A stretch of 36,492 bases of DNA from an uncultured Prochlorococcus sp. (GTDB taxonomy: Bacteria > Cyanobacteriota > Cyanobacteriia > PCC-6307 > Cyanobiaceae), in contig CACEFS010000013.1 in NCBI GenBank assembly GCA_902558895.1, positions 1 to 36,492 of the forward strand, given 5' to 3'. The position numbers and the translations under genes are program-made. How positions within the stretch are numbered: position 1 is the stretch's first letter; the number at the start of each line of letters is the position of its first letter. This document shows, piece by piece, positions 25,283-34,271 of the stretch. The notes beneath the pieces were generated by a model. That model searched no databases. It was not told the DNA's origin and saw nothing but the letters and a program-made list of their open reading frames with translations.

Positions 25283-26677
25283 GTGCTAACAAGAGCAAAA
25301 TCAGACGAAAAAAAATCTCAAAAGAATTCAACTACTGGCAGTTATTGGATAACCACATTTGGATGCCAAATGAACAAAGCTGATTCTGAGAGAATGGCTG
25401 GAACATTAGAGAAGATGGGATATTCCAGAGCAGATAATGAATTAAATGCCGATTTAGTCTTGTACAATACATGCACGATCAGAGATAATGCGGAGCAAAA
25501 AGTTTATAGCTTTCTAGGAAGACAAGCAAAAAGAAAGCACAAAACACCTAACTTAAAACTTGTTGTTGCAGGTTGCCTTGCGCAGCAAGAGGGAGAGTCC
25601 TTATTAAGAAGAGTCCCAGAACTTGATCTGGTTATGGGACCCCAACACGTAAACAATCTTGAGAATCTTCTAGGGAAAGTTGATTTAGGAAATCAAGTGG
25701 CCGCCACAGAAGAAACCTTCATTTCTGAAGACATAACAAGTGCTAGAAGAGAAAGCTCTATTTGTGGCTGGGTGAATATCATTTATGGATGTAATGAAAG
25801 ATGTTCATATTGTGTAGTCCCCTCTGTCAGAGGGAAAGAGCAATCAAGATATCCAAATGCGATAAAAAGTGAGATCCAAAAATTAGCTGATGATAATTTT
25901 AAAGAAATTACTCTTTTGGGTCAGAACATTGATGCTTATGGTAGAGACCTTCCAGGAACTACAAAAGAGGGAAGAAAAGAAAATACACTTACTGATCTTC
26001 TATATTATATTCATGATGTTAAAGGAATTCGCAGAATAAGATTTGCTACTAGTCATCCAAGATATTTTTCAAAAAGGTTGATTCAAGCTTGTTATGAACT
26101 TGATAAAGTCTGTGAACATTTCCATATTCCCTTCCAAAGTGGAAATGATGAAATCTTAAAACAAATGTCAAGAGGATATTCTATTAAAAAGTATAAAAAT
26201 ATTATCGAGAATATAAGGTCATTAATGCCAGAGGCCTCAATCACTGCCGACGCAATAGTTGCTTTCCCAGGAGAAACCGAACAACAATATCAAGATACAT
26301 TAAAGCTAATATCAGAAATTGGTTTTGATCAAGTAAATACGGCAGCGTATTCTCCAAGACCAAACACGCCTGCAGCAGCTTGGTCGAATCAACTTTCGGA
26401 AGAGGTAAAAAAAGCTAGATTGCAGGAAATTAATGATCTGGTAGAGAAAACTGCAAGGAGTAGAAATCAAAGATATATCAAAAATATCGAAAGCGTTTTA
26501 ATTGAAGGTTCAAATCCAAAAAATTCCTCGCAAATTATGGGTAGAACTAGAACAAATAGATTAACTTTTGTAGAGATTCCCAAAAACATTAACTTTAATT
26601 TTTCATTGGGAGATGAGATAGATGTCAAAATAAATGAAGCTAGACCTTTTTCTCTAACAGGCGAACTTTATTTATGA
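25283..26677 (+). CDS. miaB: tRNA-2-methylthio-N6-dimethylallyladenosine synthase
   Basis: A 464-residue radical-SAM methylthiotransferase modifying A37 of tRNAs that read UNN codons. The N-terminal domain has its three cluster cysteines in [13 protein letters not shown] (Cys28), [11 protein letters not shown] and [13 protein letters not shown]. The radical SAM cluster motif is [22 protein letters not shown], and a C-terminal TRAM domain ends [17 protein letters not shown]-like. The start is GTG at 25283, followed by a polar N-terminal tail of ~20 residues. It lies 72 bases after tRNA-His and 11 bases before ddl, at the head of a run toward ftsQ. Confidence 0.96.
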   Translation: MLTRAKSDEKKSQKNSTTGSYWITTFGCQMNKADSERMAGTLEKMGYSRADNELNADLVLYNTCTIRDNAEQKVYSFLGRQAKRKHKTPNLKLVVAGCLAQQEGESLLRRVPELDLVMGPQHVNNLENLLGKVDLGNQVAATEETFISEDITSARRESSICGWVNIIYGCNERCSYCVVPSVRGKEQSRYPNAIKSEIQKLADDNFKEITLLGQNIDAYGRDLPGTTKEGRKENTLTDLLYYIHDVKGIRRIRFATSHPRYFSKRLIQACYELDKVCEHFHIPFQSGNDEILKQMSRGYSIKKYKNIIENIRSLMPEASITADAIVAFPGETEQQYQDTLKLISEIGFDQVNTAAYSPRPNTPAAAWSNQLSEEVKKARLQEINDLVEKTARSRNQRYIKNIESVLIEGSNPKNSSQIMGRTRTNRLTFVEIPKNINFNFSLGDEIDVKINEARPFSLTGELYL

Positions 26678-26688
26678 TTTTTTTCTAA

Positions 26689-27756
26689 ATGATCGGGGGT
26701 AAGAAAAAATGTATTGGCTTAATATTTGGCGGGAATTCCAATGAACATGAAGTATCTATATCATCTGCGAAAACAGTTTATCAAGCATTTAATTCAGAAA
26801 TAAACAAAGAACGCTTTACAGTTAAAGCCTTTTACATAAACAAATATGGAGATTGGCATGATAGTGATAGTTCAGAAAAAATCCTAATTGATGAAATTGA
26901 AAACAGTAAGAAAAAAAAACAAGGAATTTTAAATGAAAAAAAAATTAACTTCCTTGAAGGAATTGAATTTCAAAATGTTGATGTTTGGTTTCCCCTTTTA
27001 CATGGATTTAATGGTGAAGACGGATCAATTCATGGCTTACTGAGATTTACAAAGAAACCTTTAGTCGGATGTGGAATTATAGGCTCTGCACTTGGAATGG
27101 ATAAAATATTGATGAAAACAATTTTCTCAAATCTTCAACTTCCACAAGTTAATTATCTAGTTTTTCAAAACGAAGATCTCGACGATAAGGAAGTAAAAAA
27201 TAAAATAATTAATAAAATTTTAAAAAAATTAAATTTTCCTGTTTTTGTTAAACCTTCGAACTCTGGATCATCTCTTGGCATCTCCAAAGTCATAAATGAA
27301 TCAGAAATATTACAAGCATTAGAAAAGGCTAGGAGAATAGATTCAAGAATCTTAATAGAGGAAGGTTTAGAGGTAAGGGAGATTGAATGCGGAATAATTG
27401 GCAATTCAAAGCTGTTAACCTCTGAGATAGGTGAAGTAAAGTACGAAAGTGATTGGTATGATTACGATTCAAAATATAACTCAAATAATAAAATAATTAT
27501 TCCAGCAGAAATAGATTCTAAAATCACAGAAGAAATTAAAGAAATTGCTATTAAAAGTTGTAGAATACTAAATATTTTTGGTTTTGCTAGAGTAGATTTC
27601 TTTTTAGAAAAATCTTCAAATAAAATTTTATTAAATGAAATAAATACAATTCCTGGTTTTACAAAAAACAGCATGTTTCCTATGCTTTGGGAATATTCAG
27701 GTTTAAAAATCGAACAACTTGTGGCTAAACTGGTAGATATATCTCTAGATTTATAA
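26689..27756 (+). CDS. ddl: D-alanine--D-alanine ligase
   Basis: A 355-residue ATP-grasp enzyme that makes the D-Ala-D-Ala dipeptide for peptidoglycan. LIFGGNSNEHEVSISSAKTV, PLLHGFNGEDGSIHGLL, GCGIIGSALGMDKI, PVFVKPSNSGSSLGISKV, ARVDFFLE and LLNEINTIPGFTKNSMFPMLW are all family signatures. The linker around 70-90 is lysine-rich, typical of this AT-rich genome. The ATG at 26689 is 11 bases after the miaB stop. Downstream is a small membrane protein and ftsQ, so the order is a reduced form of the division and cell-wall cluster. Confidence 0.97.
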   Translation: MIGGKKKCIGLIFGGNSNEHEVSISSAKTVYQAFNSEINKERFTVKAFYINKYGDWHDSDSSEKILIDEIENSKKKKQGILNEKKINFLEGIEFQNVDVWFPLLHGFNGEDGSIHGLLRFTKKPLVGCGIIGSALGMDKILMKTIFSNLQLPQVNYLVFQNEDLDDKEVKNKIINKILKKLNFPVFVKPSNSGSSLGISKVINESEILQALEKARRIDSRILIEEGLEVREIECGIIGNSKLLTSEIGEVKYESDWYDYDSKYNSNNKIIIPAEIDSKITEEIKEIAIKSCRILNIFGFARVDFFLEKSSNKILLNEINTIPGFTKNSMFPMLWEYSGLKIEQLVAKLVDISLDL

Positions 27757-27766
27757 TTTAAATCAA

Positions 27767-28177
27767 ATGTTGCATGGACTTCTTTGGTTACCGTTACTTA
27801 TAATATTCATTTTATTAACTGCACTGGGATGGTTAGAAAGAAGAAGGCAAAATCTTTTTAGAAGTTGGGCAAGTGATTCTGAACTGTGTAAATTAGATAG
27901 TTCAGGTGCAGCTTCCTTAAAAAATGGGGAATTAAAATGGAGCGCATTTGAAGCTGGTAAATTTGAAGAAAAAGATAGTTTTATAATTAAGAAACTAGAA
28001 TTAGTTGAATTAATGGCACTAACTTCAGGAGAAGCTCCTCTAACGAGTGAATCTCAAGGTAAGTGCAGGTTGAGATTAGTAGGTGATGGAAAAGAGATGG
28101 ATGTACCATTTTCAGATGCAGAACAAGCAAGAGAATGGATGGACCAATTGATGGAAAAAGCTCGATGTGATTTGTGA
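27767..28177 (+). CDS. Conserved hypothetical membrane-anchored protein, 136 aa
   Basis: A 136-residue protein with one N-terminal membrane helix (LLWLPLLIIFILLTALGWL, residues 5-23), a basic stop-transfer segment (ERRRQNLFRSW) and a soluble C-terminal part of about 100 residues with alternating strands and a final helix (DAEQAREWMDQLMEKARCDL). I do not recognise a family. It sits 10 bases after ddl and overlaps ftsQ by 11 bases, so its product is probably made with the division proteins. With the N-terminal anchor its soluble domain would face the cytoplasm by the positive-inside rule. A PH-like or GRAM-like fold is possible but only a guess. Confidence 0.85.
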   Translation: MLHGLLWLPLLIIFILLTALGWLERRRQNLFRSWASDSELCKLDSSGAASLKNGELKWSAFEAGKFEEKDSFIIKKLELVELMALTSGEAPLTSESQGKCRLRLVGDGKEMDVPFSDAEQAREWMDQLMEKARCDL

Positions 28178-28895
28178 AAACCAAAGGAAATCAAAAATAG
28201 AATCTTTTTTTCTGATTTCATTTTTATTTTTTACAACCTTATTAAGCATAAAAACTCTAAAAAAAATTGATATTCAGGACATTAGGATTTCTGGTAGTGA
28301 ATTATTTTCTCAAAATGATTTGGTAAATAATTCATCTTTAAAATTCCCAACCCGATTAATTTTTGTTAATACTAATTTGATAGAGAAAGAGTTGAAGCAA
28401 AATTTTTCTCTCAAGAATGTTTCTGTAAACAGAGAATTATTTCCGTTTGGTTTGAAAGTTTACATTAATACAAGAATTCCAATAGCTTACGGGGAAAGAA
28501 TATTAAACGAAGAAAAAATATCAGGCTTTATTGATAAAGATGGGATTTTTATCAATACACAGAATGCGGACAAAAAAAATTTAAACAAATTAATCATACA
28601 AGTCTTTGGATGGAAAGAAAAATTTAAAAAAATATTATCTGAAATTTTTATTGCTCTAGATAAATATGAATTAGAGATAGTTAAAATAACTTTTTCATCC
28701 GATGGGTTTCTAACAGTTGAGGAAAAAGATTTAAAAATAATATTCTTAGGATCTAAACCAAATTTAATCAAATATCAAATACAAATAATCAATAATCTAA
28801 AAAATGAACTTAAGAAAAATAACTTTTCAAAAAAAATAGATAATATCGATCTTACTAATCCAGATAAACCAAAAATAAAAGTGTTCAAACCCTAA
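28167..28895 (+). CDS. ftsQ: Cell division protein FtsQ/DivIB-like
   Basis: A 242-residue bitopic membrane protein: short cytoplasmic tail, membrane helix at about 13-30 (FFLISFLFFTTLLSI), then a POTRA domain (IDIQDIRISGSELFSQNDLV) and a beta domain (SVNRELFPFGLKVYINTRIPIAY; SGFIDKDGIFI). FtsQ links the FtsZ ring to the septal peptidoglycan machinery. Sequence identity to other FtsQ is usually low; position just before ftsZ and after ddl supports the call. The start is GTG at 28167, overlapping the previous gene by 11 bases, with GGAAAAAG about six bases before it. The body is very lysine-rich. Confidence 0.87.
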   Translation: MICENQRKSKIESFFLISFLFFTTLLSIKTLKKIDIQDIRISGSELFSQNDLVNNSSLKFPTRLIFVNTNLIEKELKQNFSLKNVSVNRELFPFGLKVYINTRIPIAYGERILNEEKISGFIDKDGIFINTQNADKKNLNKLIIQVFGWKEKFKKILSEIFIALDKYELEIVKITFSSDGFLTVEEKDLKIIFLGSKPNLIKYQIQIINNLKNELKKNNFSKKIDNIDLTNPDKPKIKVFKP

Positions 28896-29074
28896 TATTT
28901 AAAAAAGGATTTTGAGTAATTTTTTTTAATTATTGTAGTGTTGATATGGGTTTTGCATTCAAAACAAAATATTTAATAAATAAATATTTTTAGGATTTTC
29001 TTCAACAAATTCCTACATATGGGCGCAGTAAGTTCATAATGCACCCAATACTAGTAATAGATTCTTATTAAGAG
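28896..29074. promoter_or_regulatory. ftsZ upstream region with imperfect inverted repeat
   Basis: A 179-base gap separates ftsQ from ftsZ in an otherwise tight run, so ftsZ probably has its own promoter here. GGGCGCA (29021-29027) and TGCACCC (29040-29046) form an inverted repeat with one mismatch and a 12-base loop, ending 28 bases before the ATG. GC-rich patches like this stand out in the AT-rich gap. No exact -10/-35 pair is assignable. Confidence 0.35.
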
Positions 29075-30190
29075 ATGAGCTTCGGTAACAATCCAAACTT
29101 TGATCAATCGAGAGAAATCCTTCCCAGCCAAAACGCCAAAATAGAAGTTATTGGCGTAGGTGGTGGTGGCAGTAATGCAGTCAATAGAATGATAAATAGT
29201 GATTTAGAAGGTGTTTCATTTAGAGTACTCAACACCGATGCACAAGCCCTACTACAATCTTCTGCAGAAAGTAGAGTTCAACTAGGACAAAACCTCACTA
29301 GAGGTTTAGGTGCAGGTGGGAATCCAAGTATTGGGCAAAAAGCAGCCGAAGAATCCAAAGAAGAGCTTCAACAAGCTTTAGAAGGATCTGATCTAGTTTT
29401 TATAGCCGCTGGAATGGGTGGAGGTACTGGTACAGGCGCTGCTCCCGTTGTTGCAGAAGTAGCCAAACAAAGTGGGGCATTAACAGTAGGTATAGTAACC
29501 AAACCATTTTCTTTTGAAGGAAAAAGAAGAATGCGTCAAGCAGAGGAGGGGATCGCAAGACTAGCTGAAAACGTTGATACTCTTATAGTTATTCCAAATG
29601 ACCGATTAAAAGACGTAATAGCAGGAGCTCCCCTTCAAGAAGCATTTAGGAATGCTGATGATGTTCTAAGGATGGGAGTCAAAGGCATTAGTGACATTAT
29701 TACTTGTCCAGGATTAGTTAATGTTGATTTTGCAGACGTAAGATCAGTTATGACAGAAGCTGGCACTGCTCTTCTCGGAATAGGTATAGGTTCAGGAAGA
29801 TCGAGAGCTTTAGAAGCAGCGCAGGCAGCAATGAATAGTCCTTTATTAGAAGCAGCAAGAATTGATGGGGCTAAAGGTTGCGTTATAAACATTACTGGTG
29901 GCAAAGATATGACTTTAGAAGACATGACCTCCGCATCTGAAATTATTTATGATGTTGTTGATCAAGAAGCAAATATTATTGTCGGTGCAGTGGTCGATGA
30001 GGCAATGGAAGGGGAGATACAAGTTACTGTAATTGCTACAGGATTTGAAACAACTCAACCATTAAACCAGCAAAGAATAAAAAACAGATTATCTAATCAA
30101 CCTTTATATAATTATTACGATAATAAGGAAACAGGAGCCAGTATTCCTGAGTTTTTGAGATTAAGACAAAGTAAAAAAGATATAGGTTAA
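29075..30190 (+). CDS. ftsZ: Cell division protein FtsZ
   Basis: A 371-residue tubulin-like GTPase that forms the division ring. [14 protein letters not shown] starts the G domain, the tubulin signature [14 protein letters not shown] is at about 113-126, and [11 protein letters not shown] and [10 protein letters not shown] follow. The C-terminus ends with the conserved peptide [15 protein letters not shown] that docks partner proteins such as ARC6/Ftn2 (3671-5776). The linker between core and peptide is very short. The ATG has GAG just upstream. The SRP RNA gene lies 14 bases beyond the stop, in opposite orientation. Confidence 0.98.
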   Translation: MSFGNNPNFDQSREILPSQNAKIEVIGVGGGGSNAVNRMINSDLEGVSFRVLNTDAQALLQSSAESRVQLGQNLTRGLGAGGNPSIGQKAAEESKEELQQALEGSDLVFIAAGMGGGTGTGAAPVVAEVAKQSGALTVGIVTKPFSFEGKRRMRQAEEGIARLAENVDTLIVIPNDRLKDVIAGAPLQEAFRNADDVLRMGVKGISDIITCPGLVNVDFADVRSVMTEAGTALLGIGIGSGRSRALEAAQAAMNSPLLEAARIDGAKGCVINITGGKDMTLEDMTSASEIIYDVVDQEANIIVGAVVDEAMEGEIQVTVIATGFETTQPLNQQRIKNRLSNQPLYNYYDNKETGASIPEFLRLRQSKKDIG

Positions 30191-30204
30191 AAGGTAAAAT
30201 AGAG

Positions 30205-30300
30205 TGACTCGGTTATCTCGCCTGCCTCAAGCATCCCTTGTGGCTGCTACCTTCCGGTCCTGACCAGATTTAGGCGTTAAAACCGCGAAAGGCCGAGTCA
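30205..30300 (-). ncRNA. ffs: Signal recognition particle RNA (small bacterial type, 4.5S-like)
   Basis: On the minus strand the region contains GGTCAGGACCGGAAGGTAGC followed by AGCC, the invariant Ffh-binding tetraloop and internal loop of SRP RNA. The ends TGACTCGGCC (30300-30291) and CCGAGTCA (30212-30205) are complementary, closing the single long hairpin of about 96 bases. T-rich sequence downstream on that strand can serve as a terminator. It pairs with Ffh, encoded at 2199-3623. Exact ends are estimated from the helix. Confidence 0.93.
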
Positions 30301-30306
30301 AAAACC

Positions 30307-30312
30307 ATATTA
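30307..30312 (-). promoter_or_regulatory. Candidate -10 box for SRP RNA
   Basis: On the minus strand TAATAT lies six bases before the first base of the SRP RNA helix (30300), exactly the spacing of a -10 hexamer to its start site. No clear -35 is seen. It overlaps the short leader of the divergent panB gene. Confidence 0.45.
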
Positions 30313-30347
30313 GCAATTCTTGATTAAAAAAGATACATAAATTTGTT

Positions 30348-31121
30348 ATGTTACCTTCAGACCTAGTTAATTATAAAAAACAATCTCGTAAAATCATTGC
30401 ACTTACCGCATGGGACTCTATATCAGGATCTATTGCAGAACAAGCAAATGTTGATCTTGTACTAGTAGGAGATTCATTAGCAATGGTCTGCTTAGGATAC
30501 AAATCAACATTGCCATTAACTTTAGAAAACATAATTTATCATACTAATGCTGTTTCAAGAGGATTTAAGAAGAAAATTGAGGAACAACCTTTAGTCGTTT
30601 CAGATATGCCTTTTCTGACTTACCAATGTGGTGAGGATAAAGCTGTTGAGTATGCAGGGAAAATCGTTCAGAGCACTTATGCAAAAGCTGTAAAAGTAGA
30701 AGGAGCTGAACCAGAAATACAAAAAGTTATTTCTAGATTAATAAGAATGGGAATCCCTGTTATGGGTCATATAGGTCTTACACCACAAAGCTATCTAAAT
30801 ATTGGATTAAAAAAACAAGGAGAAAGCTTAGCAAGCCAAGAAAAAATCAAAAAAGAGGCTTCAATTCTTGAAGAATTAGGATGTTTTTCAATAGTTCTTG
30901 AACATATTCCTGATTTTCTTGCTAAAGAAATACAAAATTCTTTAACGATTCCCATAATAGGTATCGGTGCAGGTAATTATTGCGATGGGCAAGTAAGAGT
31001 TACTGCGGATTTGTTAGGCCTCAATGATAATCAACCCCCATTTTGCCAACCAATTATCCAAGGAAAGAAATTATTTAAGGATAAATTAAAAGAATGGGTA
31101 GAAGCTGAAAGACTTAATTAA
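30348..31121 (+). CDS. panB: 3-methyl-2-oxobutanoate hydroxymethyltransferase
   Basis: A 257-residue TIM-barrel enzyme making ketopantoate for pantothenate and coenzyme A. ALTAWDSISGSIAEQANVD, VLVGDSLAMVCLGYKSTLPLT, VVSDMPFLTYQ, AVKVEGAE, PVMGHIGLTPQS and IPIIGIGAGNYCDGQVRVTADLLG match the family. The usual catalytic and metal-binding residues (Asp in GDS, Glu in VEGAE, Glu in LEHIP) are present. The ATG is 47 bases from the divergent SRP RNA. The terminal TTAATTAA gives stop codons to both panB and the convergent hemW. Confidence 0.96.
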   Translation: MLPSDLVNYKKQSRKIIALTAWDSISGSIAEQANVDLVLVGDSLAMVCLGYKSTLPLTLENIIYHTNAVSRGFKKKIEEQPLVVSDMPFLTYQCGEDKAVEYAGKIVQSTYAKAVKVEGAEPEIQKVISRLIRMGIPVMGHIGLTPQSYLNIGLKKQGESLASQEKIKKEASILEELGCFSIVLEHIPDFLAKEIQNSLTIPIIGIGAGNYCDGQVRVTADLLGLNDNQPPFCQPIIQGKKLFKDKLKEWVEAERLN

Positions 31122-32337
31122 CACTATCCCACCACTTAAACATAGAAACAAGAACTTGATTACTTAGTTCCATTCCATAAGGCTCACTTAAAAAGAATCT
31201 ATTTCCCTTTCTTACTAAGAGTCCACTTTCAAGAAATCTTTCCCATTCCTCTAGCAATTTACTTAAGTTGCTTTCAAGTTTTTTATTTTTCCAGTTTTGT
31301 TCTTTAAACAATTCTTCAATATCTACACCCTCTTTGAGTCTTAATCCCAACATTATTTTCTCATCAAGTTCTTTGTAGACAAACTCATTATTAGTAAGGG
31401 CTGAATCTAAATTAAATTCGTATTGTCTAATTACCCATTCTTTATATTCTTTACTTACTCTTGGTCTAGTTAACTTTTCCCCCCAAGGTGAACTAGTGGA
31501 ACCTTGACCAAAACTCCACCAGCCTAAACCACTCCAATAGACTCTATTATGTCTAGATTGATGTCGCGGAAGGCAATAGTTTGAGATTTCATATCTTGAA
31601 TACCCTGTGCTTTTTAAAATTAAATGGGTTGATTGACTATTTCTAAAAGCTTCTTCATCACTTGGTAGTTTTAATTTTCCTAAATTAAATAATTTTTTAA
31701 AAACAGTGCCATTTTCAATATTTAAATCGTAAATAGATAGATGCGGTGGTGAAAACTTTATTGCATTTTTTAAGTCATCTTGCCATTCTTTAAATCCACT
31801 AAGTGGCAAGTTTTGAATTAGATCTAAACTCCAGCTTTTTATTAACCCAGAATCATATTCTTTCTTCAACCATAAACAAGATTTTTCTGCATCCTCTCTC
31901 AAGTGACGCCTACCCGACTTTTGGAGTATTTCATTATTAAAACTTTGTACTCCGAGACTAAATCTGTTTATCCCAGCATTTATGAATCCAAAAAGATCAT
32001 CTTGAGTAAAACTAGCTGGATCAACCTCCATAGTAATTTCAGCACCATAGTCAATTCCATAATTTGCTTTAAAAAGATCAATTAATTCTTTGATTTGGGT
32101 AGGATCTAAAATTGATGGTGTACCACCTCCTATATAAATTGTCGATAGAGGTGATTTATGCTTAATTGACAATATTTCTTTATATAAAAATTGCAAATAC
32201 TCTTGAACAGTTTTGCTTCCATAACCTTTTAAAGTTTCAACTTTGTTTCCTAGTGGAATAACTGCAAAATCACAATAAAAACACCTTCTGTGGCAAAAAG
32301 GAATGTGCACATAAGCACTTCTTGGAAACTTATTCAT
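31114..32337 (-). CDS. hemW: HemW-like radical SAM protein (heme chaperone family)
   Basis: A 407-residue radical SAM protein. The cluster motif HIPFCHRRCFYCDF (Cys15, Cys19, Cys22) is the HemW type rather than HemN, which has an extra downstream cysteine (CGCN). IYIGGGTPSIL, TMEVDPASF, GINRFSLGVQSFNNEIL and YEISNYCLPRHQSRHNRVYW follow, then a C-terminal winged-helix-like region. Such proteins are often annotated as oxygen-independent coproporphyrinogen III oxidase, but HemW members bind heme and probably insert it into proteins. The gene overlaps the panB end by eight bases and diverges from the PIN/TRAM gene. Confidence 0.92.
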   Translation of the reverse strand: MNKFPRSAYVHIPFCHRRCFYCDFAVIPLGNKVETLKGYGSKTVQEYLQFLYKEILSIKHKSPLSTIYIGGGTPSILDPTQIKELIDLFKANYGIDYGAEITMEVDPASFTQDDLFGFINAGINRFSLGVQSFNNEILQKSGRRHLREDAEKSCLWLKKEYDSGLIKSWSLDLIQNLPLSGFKEWQDDLKNAIKFSPPHLSIYDLNIENGTVFKKLFNLGKLKLPSDEEAFRNSQSTHLILKSTGYSRYEISNYCLPRHQSRHNRVYWSGLGWWSFGQGSTSSPWGEKLTRPRVSKEYKEWVIRQYEFNLDSALTNNEFVYKELDEKIMLGLRLKEGVDIEELFKEQNWKNKKLESNLSKLLEEWERFLESGLLVRKGNRFFLSEPYGMELSNQVLVSMFKWWDSVN

Positions 32338-32434
32338 AATCTAAGTTCATTTTTAAGCTCCATAAAAAGTATTGAGGATCGAAAAAAATAAAATCCTTAT
32401 TTACTCAATTAATAAATCCTAGTAGATTATAGAT

Positions 32435-33544
32435 ATGACAGATATCTTAGTATTAATTTTATTTGTATTGTCTGGGGCTGCTTCGGGATGGCTTGGTGTT
32501 GATTTATTGCCAGTAGACATACTCAAACAGATATCTAATGTAGAAGGTTTTAGAATTGTTTTTGCAATAATTGGTTTTTTTATAGGTTTAGCAGCAGGTT
32601 TTGTATTCCTTCAACTTAGAAAGACTTTTCTTGATCAAATAAGAACAATGCCTACGGACTTACTAATAAGTAGGTCGGTTGGACTAATTTTAGGATTACT
32701 TGTTGCGAATCTTCTACTTGCTCCAATACTATTAATTCCCTTCCCCAGGGAGGTTTTTTTCGCAAAACCTTTATCAGCTATATTAAGCAACATTTTCTTT
32801 GGTGTGCTTGGCTATAAGTTGGCAGACACCCATGGAAGGACATTATTAAGATTATTCAATCCAAATAACACTGATGCATATCTAGTCAATGAAGGAATCC
32901 TACCTGCTGCAAGTCCAAAAATTCTAGATACTAGCGTAATTATTGATGGAAGAATTAATGGCCTATTAAGTTGCGGCTTACTGGAAGGGCAATTAATTGT
33001 TGCTCAAAGTGTAATTGATGAATTACAAACTTTAGCTGACTCAAGCAGTAATGAAAAAAGGTCGAAAGGCAGAAGAGGTCTTAAGTTATTAAAAGAATTA
33101 AGAGATTTATATGGGAGAAGACTTGTAATAAACCCAACAAAGTATGAAGGTAATGGGGTAGATGAAAAACTCCTTAAAATTACAGAGGATATGACAGGAA
33201 CTTTAATTACAGCTGATTATAATCTTTCTCAGATCGCTGAAGTTAAAGAATTAAAAGTTATGAATTTGAGTGATTTGGTAATTGCTTTAAGGCCAGAAGT
33301 GCAACCAGGAGAGTCACTAAATATAAAAATCGTGAGAGAAGGCAAAGAAAAAATGCAAGGTATTGGATATTTAGATGACGGCACAATGGTTGTTATTGAT
33401 GAGGCAAAGAATTTTGTAGGAAGCCGATTAGATATTGTCATCACAGGAGCATTACAAACTCCTACTGGAAGAATGGTCTTTGGAAAATTAATAAATAATC
33501 CTGAGTCAAACAAATCTTTTAAATCACCAGCGACACAGGGCTAA
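32435..33544 (+). CDS. PIN/TRAM-domain membrane protein (YacL-like)
   Basis: A 369-residue protein with four N-terminal membrane helices (to about residue 130), a PIN nuclease-fold domain starting ILDTSVIIDGRI at about 164, with ADYNLSQIAEV carrying another conserved acidic residue, and a C-terminal TRAM RNA-binding domain (GIGYLDDGTMVVIDEAKNFVGSRLDIVITGAL). The architecture matches B. subtilis YacL and is widespread in cyanobacteria; the PIN domain suggests RNA cleavage at the membrane but the target is unknown. TATAGAT-like sequence directly precedes the ATG, so the leader is very short or the promoter lies further up. clpR follows 31 bases later. Confidence 0.9.
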   Translation: MTDILVLILFVLSGAASGWLGVDLLPVDILKQISNVEGFRIVFAIIGFFIGLAAGFVFLQLRKTFLDQIRTMPTDLLISRSVGLILGLLVANLLLAPILLIPFPREVFFAKPLSAILSNIFFGVLGYKLADTHGRTLLRLFNPNNTDAYLVNEGILPAASPKILDTSVIIDGRINGLLSCGLLEGQLIVAQSVIDELQTLADSSSNEKRSKGRRGLKLLKELRDLYGRRLVINPTKYEGNGVDEKLLKITEDMTGTLITADYNLSQIAEVKELKVMNLSDLVIALRPEVQPGESLNIKIVREGKEKMQGIGYLDDGTMVVIDEAKNFVGSRLDIVITGALQTPTGRMVFGKLINNPESNKSFKSPATQG

Positions 33545-33575
33545 ATCTAGCTAGAATCAGTTCAATCTTAATTTT

Positions 33576-34247
33576 GTGATACAAATGACTGTATCTGCTC
33601 CTTATTACGGCGAAAACACCGTTATGAGGACCCCACCTCCTGATCTCCCCTCTCTTTTACTAAAAGAGCGAATTGTTTACCTTGGTTTACCATTATTTTC
33701 AGATGATGATGCGAAAAGACAACTAGGAATGGATGTTACTGAGCTAATCATTGCTCAACTTCTTTATTTAGAGTTTGAAGATCCAGAAAAACCAATCTAT
33801 TTCTATATTAATTCAACTGGTACAAGCTGGTACACTGGTGACGCAGTTGGTTTTGAAACAGAAGCTTTCGCTATCTGCGATACCATAAGTTACATAAAGC
33901 CTCCAGTACACACGATATGTATCGGACAAGCAATGGGGACCGCTGCAGTGATTCTTTCATCTGGCACTAAGGGTCAAAGAGCCGCTCTCCCACATGCTTC
34001 CATTGTTTTACATCAACCTATAAGCGGAGCAAGAGGCCAAGCAACCGATATCCAAATAAGAGCTGAAGAAGTTTTGAAAAATAAAAAATCAATGCTGGAG
34101 ATTTTATCTCGTAATACTGGAAAGACCATCGAAGAACTTTCAAAAGACTCTGACAGGATGAGCTATCTCAACCCCCAAGAAGCCTTAGATTATGGAGTTA
34201 TAGATAGAATACTCTCAAGTCAAAAAGATCTACCAAATAAAATTTAA
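33576..34247 (+). CDS. clpR: ClpR, inactive ClpP-like protease subunit
   Basis: A 223-residue ClpP homologue lacking the catalytic serine: where ClpP has GLAASMG this has GQAMGTA, with Gly121 at the serine position. The histidine region is kept (IVLHQPISG). It also has an insertion in the loop after INSTG (TSWYTGDAVGFETEAFAIC) compared with ClpP, typical of ClpR. In Synechococcus ClpR mixes with ClpP3 to form the essential ClpP3/R core that works with ClpC; here clpP3 follows 24 bases later. The first start is GTG at 33576; the ATG at 33585, three codons on, is an equal alternative. Confidence 0.93.
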   Translation: MIQMTVSAPYYGENTVMRTPPPDLPSLLLKERIVYLGLPLFSDDDAKRQLGMDVTELIIAQLLYLEFEDPEKPIYFYINSTGTSWYTGDAVGFETEAFAICDTISYIKPPVHTICIGQAMGTAAVILSSGTKGQRAALPHASIVLHQPISGARGQATDIQIRAEEVLKNKKSMLEILSRNTGKTIEELSKDSDRMSYLNPQEALDYGVIDRILSSQKDLPNKI

Positions 34248-34271
34248 CACTCACAAAACTTTTTTAAAATC

